The notes beneath the pieces were generated by a model that did no database searches, had not been told where the DNA came from, and worked only from the letters and a program-made list of their open reading frames with translations. DNA of 64,000 bases from Tillus elongatus (Eukaryota; Arthropoda; Insecta; Coleoptera; Cleridae): positions 138,789,173 to 138,853,172 of the forward strand of contig OZ023263.1 in the NCBI GenBank assembly GCA_964006375.1, read 5' to 3'. Every line of letters begins with the position of its first letter. Positions within the stretch are counted from its first letter, which is position 1. Below are positions 40,383 through 53,402 of this stretch, in pieces. The position numbers and the translations under genes are program-made.

Positions 40383-41664
40383 ATAAATAAAAATTTTAAC
40401 AAAATGGAAAACCGACTTCACAAAAAAATATTCTAAAACAAAAAATGCACTAAAAAGTAAAAAATAATTGCGTATTCTTCTGTCTACAACTTACAATCAA
40501 CTTATTTTTTCCACCCAATGTACAATCTATGCATTTACCACGCAAGAATGTAGGTACCCACTTAAACTTAACCTCTAACTCAACACATAACTATGACTAA
40601 CAAACAATAATCAAAACATTTATTTAGAGTTCACCTATGCAGAAAGTTTTAAATATATGTGTAGACTGTTAAAAGACAATCAAATTATTAGGATCATATA
40701 ATGTAAAATTATTGTTATTTTTGGAGTCGGTGTCAGCCAAGATGGGTTTGTAACTACTTAAACGTGAAATGTCTTACTATATAACAATTGACATACACAC
40801 TTTACACACATAGACGCAGCACGCGGCGCCGGCGAGTCGATTGCGCGCGCGCGCCCGGAAGAATGGTTGGAGGGATATAACCGAGTGAGCGAGGCAAACG
40901 CGTACGCCGGCCATACGCCAGTCACTCAAGAGATGATGAGAAGCGATAGGAGTTAGTTGATTATAAACCGATTGCGATTCTTTTTCATTCTACACCGTCT
41001 TTCGTAAGATAATTCTTTATGTTTATTGTTATAGCTACATTTTCGTATCAATGTTGCTTGATATTGTCGTATTAAATTTCATTTGTAAATAGGCTGAATT
41101 AGGTAATGGTACTTTGTCTTGAAAGAGGTATAGTCACAGCATAATATCTTATTTAAGTTCATTTGTAAATAGGTTTAATTAGGTATTGGTATATTGTCGT
41201 TCCAAGGTCTCATGATATTGTCACAGTATATTGCATAAAATTTCATTTGTAAAATAGATTACATAAGGTATTCTCGTATTATTAATGTAAGGTATATTGT
41301 ATTTCCTTGGCTGACACCGACTCCAAAAATAACAATAATTTTACATTATATGATCCTAATAATTTGATTGTCTTTTAACAGTCTACACATATATTTAAAA
41401 CTTTCTGCATAGGTGAACTCTAAATAAATGTTTTGATTATTGTTTGTTAGTCATAGTTATGTGTTGAGTTAGAGGTTAAGTTTAAGTGGGTACCTACATT
41501 CTTGCGTGGTAAATGCATAGATTGTACATTGGGTGGAAAAAATAAGTTGATTGTAAGTTGTAGACAGAAGAATACGCAATTATTTTTTACTTTTTAGTGC
41601 ATTTTTTGTTTTAGAATATTTTTTTGTGAAGTCGGTTTTCCATTTTGTTAAAATTTTTATTTAT
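40383..41664. mobile_element. fold-back element with 359-bp inverted arms
   Basis: Left arm 40383-40741 and right arm 41306-41664 are the same length and, wherever I compared them, exact reverse complements (for example GTGTAGACTGTTAAAAGACA against TGTCTTTTAACAGTCTACAC). The 564-bp loop has a GC-rich island and three degenerate TTCATTTGTAAATAGG repeats (about 41079, 41159, 41242). No coding frame. Near-identical arms suggest a young insertion or gene conversion. The arms contain AACCGACTTC, a motif also present at the end of repeat I (53650). Confidence 0.85.
40810..40935. other. GC-rich island in fold-back loop
   Basis: GCAGCACGCGGCGCCGGCGA, a GCGC run and GGCCATACGCCAGTCACTCA stand out from the AT-rich surroundings. 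GATATAACC at 40875 lies about 40 bases before CCAGTCACTC, so a promoter is conceivable. Confidence 0.4.
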
Positions 41665-41709
41665 TTCTTTATTTTTAGTGAATCTGAAGCTTTATATTTG
41701 TTTTAAATA

Positions 41710-42105
41710 GTCCCAATATGAGTAGACCTACTAAACGCGCTGCTCATATGAGAGCGCCGTTTAAATGAGACCAACGGAGAAGAGGAGAAACGCCTATCTC
41801 AAAATAGGAAATCCACCTCCAGGGCCATTTAAAAAGAGACTTGTGAAGAGCGCAAAAATAGACTTTCGAAAATGCAGGCTTACATGAAAAAAGTTTTGAA
41901 CAAGGAAAATTTCCAAAAACGTACTCAACGTCTCGGCTTGACCCACGACCGTCAATCCAATGAGACGGAAGCGCAACGTGCCCACCACCTCGACGTGATC
42001 CACAATCGTCTATCCAATGAGACGGAAGCGCAACGTGCCCACCGCCTCGGTGTGATCAACAATCATCATCAATGTAGTCGAAGTCAATTAAATACGCATT
42101 ATTAA
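41710..42105 (+). pseudogene. fragment of Helitron-type protein N-terminus
   Basis: The frame 41872-42105 contains repeated units of the form NETEAQRAHRL, spaced about 20 residues apart. Insect Helitron Rep/helicase proteins start with just such ETEEQxxARL repeats. The first part (MSRPTKRAAHM at 41718) is in another frame. No Rep HUH motif or helicase follows. Confidence 0.45.
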
Positions 42106-42358
42106 GGATAACTGAAACACTATTGGTCAGATCTTGATCACATTTATATGAGACCACACGAGAAGCACCAGCTCTCAAATAAAAGAAGAATCATCAAAAT
42201 CGGTTCAACTAGAAAAAAGTTCTGAGAGAACACACAAGAACATCATCAATGTAGTCGAAGTCAATTAAATACGCATTATTAAGGACAACTCAAAAACTAG
42301 ATCAGATCCTGATCACATTTATATGGGACCACACGACAAGCACCAGCTTTCAAATAAA
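42060..42358 (+). repeat. dispersed repeat I, two tandem partial copies
   Basis: CATCATCAATGTAGTCGAAG, TTAAATACGCATTATTAAGG and GACCACACGA(G/C)AAGCACCAG occur twice (about 42064 and 42241), and again at 53409-53530. Confidence 0.75.
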
Positions 42359-42363
42359 AAAAA

Positions 42364-42668
42364 ACTCTGGACGCAGAAAGTGCGTTATGGTAGTGAATTT
42401 TCATAAAAATGTTTTTAATAGGATATTTTTTTTAAGAAAGCTTGCATGAAATTTGGTTACCAGTATAACCTATATAGTAGGAACAATGTACCATATTTTA
42501 TCAAAATAATTATTTGAAAATGTACAAACATTTTCCGAAAATAAACTTAAATATTTCCGAAAAAAACTGGTCTCCTAGCCAATGACCCTTAGGTTAATAG
42601 CCAATTGAGTTATTGAAATTTGAAACATTTACTGAAAATTCGCAAACAAAACGCCCTTGCTGCGTTCA
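42364..42668 (+). mobile_element. complete MITE, about 305 bp
   Basis: The left terminus GGACGCAGAAAGTGCGTTAT and the right ACGCCCTTGCTGCGTTC are inverted repeats. Inside lie TAGTGAATTTTCAT / AAAATTCGC sub-terminal motifs, TTGGTTACCAGTATAACC and AAAAACTGGTC. This is the reference copy for the family. Confidence 0.75.
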
Positions 42669-42804
42669 TACAAAAAATTTCCGAAAATAAAGTTAAATGT
42701 TGGTTTCCTAACCAACAAAACTTACGTTAATAGCCAAATGAGTTATTGAAATTTGAAGGATTTAATGAAAATTCGCTACCAAAACGCACTTACTGCGTCC
42801 AGAT
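42669..42804 (+). mobile_element. tandem right-end fragment of the same MITE
   Basis: Repeats the last about 130 bp of the preceding element and ends ACGCACTTACTGCGTCCAG. Confidence 0.65.
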
Positions 42805-42819
42805 TTGTTTCTTACAAAC

Positions 42820-43865
<1,046 letters not shown>

Positions 43866-43895
<30 letters not shown>

Positions 43896-45425
43896 TCCTC
43901 CACCGTTAGTCTTGAGCACGTCCTCGTGTTCAACTTGGGGTGATTTCTTCTTCTTTAGGAAGGGTGTCCATCTCTTTCTGGACCAAACCAATATAGTGAT
44001 GATGATGACTACTATTATAAATGTGGTAACACCTATGTGACTTGTATGTAGCATTGGATGTAGTATCTTATGTTGTGGAGCTTCTGAAAGTTGTTGCTTC
44101 AATTTTTCAGCATTTTTCAGGTGAACTGGACTGAAGCGGACTTCGTATTTTTCTTCCTTGACTGGTAATATCAGGTCTGGAATCCACGTTATGTTGCCTG
44201 ATACGTCTGTGTATATCTCATCATTTACTGTGATTTTACAGTTAGGCAATGTGCTTACGATAGCATTTTGGTGTATTGTTTTTCTGTCGATTTTATTTGG
44301 ACATTCTTCTATAACTTCGACTGATACATCTGTTGAGATGAGCACGTTGTTGTTTCGTATCTTGATGGACGTCGTGTAGCTATTGGTTACCTTTGCAGAA
44401 GGGCAACTCGAGGGTTGATTTAGTTGGCAACTTTCTTCTTGTGGTGGATTTGAACACACTATGGCTTCTGTTATTGATGGGCATCTTTCAGATGTCCATA
44501 AGTTTTGTTGGGCTATTTCCAAATAATATGAACTTGGGGGTATAAGGACTTTATGATTTTCTGGTAAGGGAATAATTTGAAAGTAGGAGCCTGGTGTAGG
44601 GTGTAAAATCGGGACCTTTAGTAAACAAATGATTGTGTCTCCTGCTGATACAACTATTAATTTAGTAAATTCAATAATTTTAAATATGTGGTTCCTGTCA
44701 AAGTTAATTAATTCATTTTTGTTATAAATTAATTCAAGATGCTGTCTTATTTGTGTTAAATCCTTCCAGGTAAATATTTCAATGTTTGTAATTTCATTAA
44801 AGCTAAGAGATATAGTTCTTTGAATAATTTTGACACTTTCTAATAAATTTTGGGCTAATGAGATTTGATATTGAATGAAACTCCTTTTTTCCATGTTCGC
44901 TAGTTCACAAAATCTGTCAGCTATCGTCTGAAGATTTTTGTTAATTATTTTTTGTTCTTCTACAAATCTTTCTGTAATTATATGTGCAAATGAATTTAGA
45001 GAGTCTAGTTGAGTCATCATTTCACCTTGATTTAAATATAAGGTGTTTAAATGTTTGTTTATTTTATCGAGATCGTCTTGATCGAGATTTCCGGTTATGG
45101 TTTTGATCAGCGACCCTGCTCCGTTTATTAACCCGCGTTTCGTTCTGGAGTGCGTTAATTTCTCAAGTTCTAGGTTAATTTTGGAAACTTGGTCATTAAG
45201 CATCTGTACATATTCCTTGTTAATAGCAGTGCCATAATTTTCGTTAATTTTTATAGTATTGTTTGTCAACACCCGATAATTATTTTCTAAAACCGATACA
45301 TTAAAATAAAAGTAGAAATTATGATAGTGATTAATTATTCTAGCTATACCTATATAATCTTTAAAGTATCCGTTAGTGATTATGGGTTTAACTTCTAGTT
45401 GATGGACCTGGCTGAGGGCCATCAT
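43866..45425 (-). CDS. errantivirus envelope protein
   Basis: Uninterrupted 519-residue frame overlapping the end of pol and stopping inside the 3' LTR, as in other errantiviruses. A basic cleavage site RTKR lies at about residues 94-97, directly followed by a Gly/Ile-rich stretch like the fusion peptide of baculovirus F-type envelope proteins. Conserved cysteines lie at about residues 340-400. A single membrane helix is at about 462-483, followed by a short Lys/Arg-rich tail. No convincing signal peptide follows the first Met, so the true N-terminus may come from splicing, as is usual for env mRNAs of this group. The family role is membrane fusion and particle envelopment; whether this copy is expressed is unknown. 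Confidence 0.9.
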
Positions 45426-48400
45426 CAGGGGGATGATGTTCCTGCAAAGAAAATGTCTTTTTCACTCTTTTTACATTTTTCAAATGGGCTGTTTTCTTTT
45501 GGGAATCAGGTAAAAGTAATTTGTTTTGATTTACTTGAACTGGATTATGATAAATTTTATATAATGGGTTAGTTTTCTTTACATAAGGTACTTTAATAGC
45601 TACTTGTTCAGTTTGTATTTGCGGTATCTCATTACGATTTTCATTTCTTTTTCTAAGAATAGTTTCTGACTTTTCTTTAGATTTTTTGTATATTTGATCG
45701 AAAAAGGGTAATATTTCTTTAAGTCTTCTATGGTTATATTCTTCATACAATGTTTTGTGGGGGTCTATAGGTTCAAGTTTGTCATAAGGGCCGTAAAGAA
45801 GGGAAAAGGGACTATGACCTGTTAATGAGTGAACTGATTGATTGTATATTAAAATACAGGTTATCATAAGATCAATAGGTTTTTCTAACGGATTCTCCAA
45901 CTTCATTGTTCTTAATTTTTCTAATATAGTTGAGTGAAGTCGTTCAACTGGGGAGTTTGAGTTTGGGTTTTGAGGAGTAGTTATGTGTAATTTTATGTTA
46001 AATAGGTCGCAGTATTCCTTAAGGGTTGCATTATCAAATTCTTTGCCAGAGTCACATACGAGGGTTGAAACGTAATTATGATGAGAGAAATAGTGTCTGA
46101 GTTTGCTTAAAATCGTCAGAGCTGTTGTATCTTTAATGTAATAAGCTTGTGCATATTTACTAAACAAGTCTATTATCGTAAGAAATTTATGGTTCTCAAA
46201 ACTGAACACATCTGCATGAATTACTTCAAAAGGTCTTTTGGCTAACAAGGGTCCGGAAAAGGGTAATTTATAGGGTCGTCGCTCATATTTGGCTTGCAGA
46301 CAAATATCACATTTGTTTATAAAATCATTTATGGATTTTTTCATGTTAGGCCAATAGTAATTTAATTTAAGCTGTTCGTAAGTTTCGTTAATGCCATTGT
46401 GGTTATTTTGGTGGTAATTTTGAATAATTTGTTTCTGTACGGTAGTTGATGTAATATTTTCGACTTGTTTATTGCATTTTATTATTTTTACTGAACTGTT
46501 AAAAAGAGCTGAGGCTACTAACATAAATAATCTCTCGATTTCTTGGGTTTCGAATAAGATACCGTATACATTAGACGGATTGATTTTTTCTTTAAGAAAG
46601 GTGTTAAGTTGTTGTAGTTCATGACCTTCTTGTAAATATATTTTGATTTGTTTATTTTTAAAAAGGTTTGTAGTTATTTCACGTTTTTCCGATCCATGAT
46701 AAATTAAAATTTGATTTTTAAAATGATTGATTGGGCCTTCCGATATAGGTAAGCAAAATACAGGATTTTCTAAAGAAGTATGTTGGGTTTGAGATTCGCT
46801 ATTATTCTGGTCAGGTTGAGGGTCGATTCCTAATTCTATAAGGTCGTTGTCGTCGAGAACTCTTAGTTCTGAAGGGTCTGCGTTGCCTAAAAGGGACACA
46901 AGATCTATATCATCTTCTACCGCATTGATTTCTGTTCTTGAAAGGGCGTCTGCTACAACGTTATCCTTTCCTTTTTTGTACTTTATTTCGTAGTCGAATT
47001 CTTCTAGTTTAAGCCTCCATTTAACTAAACGGGAATTTGGTTCTTTTATCGAAAAAAGCCAAACTAGAGGTTTATGGTCTGTTTCTATAGTAAATTTTCG
47101 TCCGAAAAGATAAGGTCTAAAATGTTTAGTGTTTTCCACTATTGATAGTAATTCCCTTTCAATAGTGCTATAATTTCGTTCAGCTGAATTAAGCGCTCTA
47201 GAGTAAAATGCGATAGGTTTATTGTCTTGAGACAATACGCCTCCTAACGCTATATTACTTGCGTCGGTTGTCAGATGAAATTCTTTATCAAAATTTGGAT
47301 ATGTTAGGACGGGTGAATTTATTATAAGTTCTTTAGCCTGCGAAAATGCATTGACGTATTCTGGATCATTAAAGTTAAGAGTAGAATCTTTCTTTAGACA
47401 TTTTGTGAGGGGATAAACAATTTTGGCAAAGTTTTTTATAAAACGCCTGTAATAGCCAACAAGTCCTAAGAAAGCCTTTATTTGTTTTTGTGTTTTCGGA
47501 ATAGGATAATTTTTTATGCATTCAATTTTGCTTGGATTTGGTTTTACGCCGTCAATTGTGATGACATGGCCTAGAAACTCAACTTCCTTCCTAAGAAACT
47601 CTGATTTATCTAGCTGTACCTTTAAGTTAACATCTTGTAATTTTTGAAATACTTGTTTAATGTGGATAAGGTGTTCCTGAAGGGATTTGGAGAATATTAC
47701 AATGTCGTCCATATAACCAAAGCAGTTTTTGTACAGAAATTCTCTAAAAACGTTATCCATTACGCGTTGGAAGGTTAAGGGCGAACTCCGGAGACCAAAG
47801 GGCATTCTAACGTACTCGTAAAGCCCATTGTTTACGCTAAAGGCTGTTTTCTCAATGCTTTCAGGGGTTAATTCGATCTGATGAAACCCTTGAGCTAAAT
47901 CGAGAGTAGTAAAGTATGTACACTTTCCTAAGTTGTCTAAGATTTCCTCTATTCTAGGTAAGGGATATTTTTCGAGTATCGTTTTTTCGTTGAGTTTCCT
48001 GTAGTCAATGACTAATCGCCATTTTTTCTTTCCAGAGGAATCTAACTTTTTTGGGACAATCCAAACGGGCGAACAAAAAGCAGAGGTAGAGGGCCTAATA
48101 ATTTTATTGTCTAATAATTTTTGAATTTCCTTCTGTATTTCAATTTTTAGGTGATATGGATACCTGTAAGATTTTACATGTATGGGATCATTATCGCGAG
48201 TTCTAATATGATGTTTAATAGCATTTGTAAATGTAAGATCCGTGTTTTCGTGATAAAAAATATTTCGATATTGATGACATAATTTAAATAGTTTTTGTTT
48301 TTCCTCAGAATTGAGATGGTCAGTTCTCAATTGTTGTCTCACGTCGACTTGAACTGAGTTGGGAAATTTAGGTGTTTCTTCAAAATTTTGGATGGGTTCT

Positions 48401-48990
48401 ACTTCAATTTGTTCTGTAAAGTTAATTTCAGCGATTTGTGACTTATTTTTTACTGTACATGGTATAGAACAAAACCCAGATATAGCTTCAGCTATGGATT
48501 CCGGTATATGAACTAATTCATTTTCCATTTCTGGAATTAAAACTGTTCCGTCTTCAATATTTACAGGTATCTGAATATGGGTAGTACAAGTTTGTGAAAA
48601 GGGTTGAAAATTTAGGGGATTTATTTCGAAATAAAAAGGTAATTCAATTTCTCTAAATTTTACTGTTCTTTTTTCATAATCTAGTTTGGTTTTTAATTTT
48701 TTAAAGTCTTCGGAACCTATAAGAGCATCAAACCTCTCATGCCATTTTATTACTCTAAATGAAAATGGAAAATTTATGCCGTATTCTTTTAACAGGGGGT
48801 ATCTGACATTATCATTTCCTTTTGTAATTTTTCCTACAGATTTTACGGAAAAGGGCTTTTTGAAAATGTACTCTGAAAAAAATTCATATGCAGGGCCCGG
48901 ATTTATTATGCTGTCTGAAGCTCCCGTGTCCAGAAGAATTTTCAAATTTAAAGATGGCAGGACCAAAAACGGTAATTTGGGTAGTGTCAT
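45388..48990 (-). CDS. errantivirus Pol (protease, RT, RNase H, integrase)
   Basis: Open frame of 1200 residues from the first Met, open upstream for about 17 more codons and overlapping gag in the -1 frame. The aspartic protease LLDTGASDS has its Asp at residue 21. RT includes LVIDYRKLN and YMDD at about 426-429. RNase H starts TTDAS near 573. The integrase zinc domain (His near 859, CDIC near 888) is followed by DDE residues near 926, 978 and 1014. Order and length match Gypsy-group Pol. It would mature the polyprotein, copy the RNA and integrate the cDNA. All catalytic motifs I can see are intact. Confidence 0.95.
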   Translation of the reverse strand: MTLPKLPFLVLPSLNLKILLDTGASDSIINPGPAYEFFSEYIFKKPFSVKSVGKITKGNDNVRYPLLKEYGINFPFSFRVIKWHERFDALIGSEDFKKLKTKLDYEKRTVKFREIELPFYFEINPLNFQPFSQTCTTHIQIPVNIEDGTVLIPEMENELVHIPESIAEAISGFCSIPCTVKNKSQIAEINFTEQIEVEPIQNFEETPKFPNSVQVDVRQQLRTDHLNSEEKQKLFKLCHQYRNIFYHENTDLTFTNAIKHHIRTRDNDPIHVKSYRYPYHLKIEIQKEIQKLLDNKIIRPSTSAFCSPVWIVPKKLDSSGKKKWRLVIDYRKLNEKTILEKYPLPRIEEILDNLGKCTYFTTLDLAQGFHQIELTPESIEKTAFSVNNGLYEYVRMPFGLRSSPLTFQRVMDNVFREFLYKNCFGYMDDIVIFSKSLQEHLIHIKQVFQKLQDVNLKVQLDKSEFLRKEVEFLGHVITIDGVKPNPSKIECIKNYPIPKTQKQIKAFLGLVGYYRRFIKNFAKIVYPLTKCLKKDSTLNFNDPEYVNAFSQAKELIINSPVLTYPNFDKEFHLTTDASNIALGGVLSQDNKPIAFYSRALNSAERNYSTIERELLSIVENTKHFRPYLFGRKFTIETDHKPLVWLFSIKEPNSRLVKWRLKLEEFDYEIKYKKGKDNVVADALSRTEINAVEDDIDLVSLLGNADPSELRVLDDNDLIELGIDPQPDQNNSESQTQHTSLENPVFCLPISEGPINHFKNQILIYHGSEKREITTNLFKNKQIKIYLQEGHELQQLNTFLKEKINPSNVYGILFETQEIERLFMLVASALFNSSVKIIKCNKQVENITSTTVQKQIIQNYHQNNHNGINETYEQLKLNYYWPNMKKSINDFINKCDICLQAKYERRPYKLPFSGPLLAKRPFEVIHADVFSFENHKFLTIIDLFSKYAQAYYIKDTTALTILSKLRHYFSHHNYVSTLVCDSGKEFDNATLKEYCDLFNIKLHITTPQNPNSNSPVERLHSTILEKLRTMKLENPLEKPIDLMITCILIYNQSVHSLTGHSPFSLLYGPYDKLEPIDPHKTLYEEYNHRRLKEILPFFDQIYKKSKEKSETILRKRNENRNEIPQIQTEQVAIKVPYVKKTNPLYKIYHNPVQVNQNKLLLPDSQKKTAHLKNVKRVKKTFSLQEHHPPDDGPQPGPSTRS

Positions 48991-49004
48991 AATATTGTTT
49001 ATAT

Positions 49005-50114
49005 CTAGGGTGACAAAGGATTTTCCGAGGCTTCTTCCTGAAAATCCAGATTTTCTGGCTCATTTCCGGAATAATCATTAAAGTTTTCGTTTTCGACACA
49101 TTGCAAATAATATTCGGGTTGTAATTCGTCACATACATAATCTGTCATTTCTTGATTCGGATATTCTAAATTACATATTTCCATGGGTGTAGTTTGATCA
49201 AATTGTCGATTTTGTCTTTGTGGGGGTGCCGAAAAAAGTATTTTTTGTTCTGTTAAATACAGATGAATTTTGAGGCGGTTGATGGCGGAAAACTTGACTA
49301 TTTGTCGGAGAAATTTTATTTTGTGGTAGAGCTCTCAAATTGGATATAGGTTTACTGGGGAAATTAGGTCTTTGTCGTAAAAAGGGTGGTTGTTGAAATC
49401 TATTTACGAAATTAATATTTTGTTGAGGTAACGGTCTTTTCGGTAAAGCAATTTTTCTAAAAATGTTAGGGGTTGTTTTTGTGAAGAAGGATGTGATTTA
49501 TTTCTTAAGCTATTTATGAAATCTGCTTGTTTTATTTTGTTATCTATGCGGTGACACTCAAGTAAAGCCGTTTCTAAACTTGTTACATTTACTAGTCTTA
49601 AATGACTAAAATACGGTTCTAGTATGCCGACTTTAAATGATGTTACAGCCATTTCAGTAAAGTAATTTTTCTTATAAATTTTAATTTCGGTACCTAAATC
49701 CTGTAATTCGATATTCTCATAAAGTGCTTTCAATTTTTCTTTAATTTTGCTATGAAATTCTAAAACTGTTTGATTTTTTGTCATATAACAGGTAGTGAGG
49801 TCTGTTAACAAGAGATTTTCAGAGCGTGGGTCTGAATATTGTGCCATAAGGCCATTTTTAATGTTTTCCCATGAACTAGTTTCTAGAGATAATAAAATAT
49901 CTCGAGCATCTTGTACAATTTTTGATTTAATAAATTCGAGTATCATTCTATTGTGATGCTCAGCATTTTGTTCTGTACTCTCTTTTTTGTAATTTATAAT
50001 AAACAGTTCGCATTGTCTAATAAAATAATTTAAATGTCTACAACCTCCACTGTATTCTGGGATCATCATAGATGTCTGAGATAACAAGGAGATGTCGCCT
50101 TTATTATGTGACAT
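49005..50114 (-). pseudogene. errantivirus Gag, frame-broken in this copy
   Basis: The 5' frame (50114 down to 49404) gives 236 residues with errantivirus-type capsid features (YFIRQCELFI, LTDLTTCYM, EFHSKIKEKLKAL). It ends early at 49404. The next about 200 bases are open and Pro/Gln-rich only in a second frame, and from about 49235 to the stop at 49005 the original frame resumes (ending ENPLSP). This pattern implies two compensating one-base indels, one near 49440-49490 and one near 49236, next to homopolymer runs. Either gag is recently inactivated or the assembly has errors. Gag forms the capsid; no CCHC knuckle is seen, as in many errantiviruses. Confidence 0.75.
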
Positions 50115-50824
50115 GATGACTAAAATAGTTTATTATTTTTTGTCGAGTTAATATTTTTCAGATATCGGGTATAATTAATTTTTAAACGTTATTTCTACTT
50201 AAATCTTCAAATAAGCTGATACACAATATAAAAGTATTATTGCTAAATAGGTTTGTCTGATTTTAATTTATTAATAAAATATTAACGTAAGAATTCTTTA
50301 ATATCTTAAAGTATTTTGAACCAAAATGGTTTGGAAATACGTGGGATTTAACACAAATAATTTTTGAAATATTTTGAAACAAAATGTTTGAAAATACGAT
50401 AGCTATTACTAATTATTGATAAGGTATTTCGAAGCAAAAATGTTTGAAAAATACAGTAGATTTAATACTAATTATTGACAAGGTATTTCGAAGCAAAAAT
50501 GCTTGAAAATACAGTAGATTTAATACTAATTATTGACAAGGTATTTCGAAGCAAAAATGCTTGAAAATACAAGAGATGCAATCATAAATTCACAGTGAAA
50601 GATAAAGGAAGGTACTCACAGGATATTCATCTCCTAACAGGCCTTCTTTTGGAGTTTTTCTGGAACTTGGATTACTTTTGGTCACTTGATGTTGATACAA
50701 TGTTTGAAACTGGAGCGTTTGAAACACTGTTAATTTTTCGGTTCTTTAATGCCAAATAAATTATTGAAATAAACCGGCGATTATTATATTTAATGCCGTT
50801 TTGGCATCATGTTCATGCAGCGCC
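50115..50824 (-). other. errantivirus 5' leader
   Basis: Non-coding region between the 5' LTR and gag. It contains the repeat cluster listed separately and, directly after the LTR, GGCGCTGCATGAAC (50824 downward). With the terminal T of the LTR this resembles the TGGCGC start of errantivirus primer-binding sites. Confidence 0.7.
50300..50572 (-). promoter_or_regulatory. tandem 58-bp repeats in errantivirus leader
   Basis: About five units; the three best start at 50421, 50480 and 50538 (AAGGTATTTCGAAGCAAAAA) and two diverged ones near 50307 and 50366. Each carries a dyad AAGCA-AAAA-TGCTT or a variant, followed by GAAAATAC. The position corresponds to where gypsy carries its insulator repeats, but the motif is not the Su(Hw) site. 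Confidence 0.6.
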
Positions 50825-51167
50825 AATTAGGTAACACAAAACTTAAGTTTCCATAAAAATACAACTTTATTTTAAGGAAACAATACAGTGTGTTACTATT
50901 CTAATAATATTAATATAAAATGGAAGTGAACAAAGCAAGTAGATGTGAACTATATTAGTTTCAAATACCGACTGTTAACGCAACATCGTTTAGCAGTCGC
51001 AAGTAAAATATGCATACTAAGTAAAATGATTATTATACATTTTATAGTTTATTGTACTTTAAACTTAATAATTGAAACTAAGCAATGTCTGGTCAATGCC
51101 TTTCTCTATAACAGGGTCACTGTGAAATGCACTAATGTCACTTATAGAAGTTGGGTACATGGTGACG

Positions 51168-51171
<4 letters not shown>
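50825..51171 (-). repeat. errantivirus 5' LTR
   Basis: Same sequence as 43549-43895 throughout. Bounded by a TA tract outside and the primer-binding-site region inside. Confidence 0.92.
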
Positions 51172-51240
<69 letters not shown>

Positions 51241-51282
51241 GGATCTCCCCATTAGTGAATTTTTTAAAGAAAATTTGAATCA
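51172..51282 (+). mobile_element. HINE-like element, right remnant beyond errantivirus
   Basis: Rest of the TA microsatellite (to 51239), then CGGATCTCCCCATTAGTGAA(TTTTTT) of the right hairpin. The GTTCTAGGGGTCCTAG block is missing, so part was lost. Confidence 0.6.
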
Positions 51283-53092
<1,810 letters not shown>

Positions 53093-53104
53093 TAAAAGGT
53101 ATTT

Positions 53105-53176
53105 GGACTCGTCCGGGATTTGAACCTGGGAGCTCCCGCACTCTAAGCGGAAATCATACCTCTAGACCACCGAGTC
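53105..53176 (-). tRNA. tRNA-Pro-like gene or pseudogene with AGA anticodon
   Basis: On the minus strand the 72 bases fold as a cloverleaf. The acceptor is GACTCGG/ACGAGTC (6 of 7 pairs), the A-box is TGGTCTAGAGGTATGA, the anticodon arm is TCCGC-TTAGAGT-GCGGG, the B-box is GGTTCAAATCC, and the T stem has one A-C mismatch. The body is clearly of tRNA-Pro type (usual loop TTAGGGT, anticodon AGG), but the third anticodon base is A, giving AGA, which would read Ser codons. T runs suitable for polymerase III termination follow (TTTTATTTGC then seven Ts). The two stem mismatches favour a pseudogene; a mischarging variant is possible. Confidence 0.7.
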
Positions 53177-53402
53177 AGTTGCTGGAAGTTTGTTTTAACG
53201 TCGTATTCCAGCGGGCGTTGTAGTCATTTTAGTCATAATTAATGTTTAATGATTTATATAAAGATTATAATGTTTAATGATTTATATTAAGATTATAAAT
53301 TAGTATCTAGTTATTAAATTAAATACTGAAATCTCGGATAAGTTTTGTTTCCGAGGAAACACTGTTTCTTTCTCGACAGAATGACTGAATCGTTGGTTGT
53401 GA
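53177..53402. other. non-coding spacer
   Basis: Contains a short direct duplication (TGTTTAATGATTTATAT at 53241 and 53270). Nothing else seen. Confidence 0.5.
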
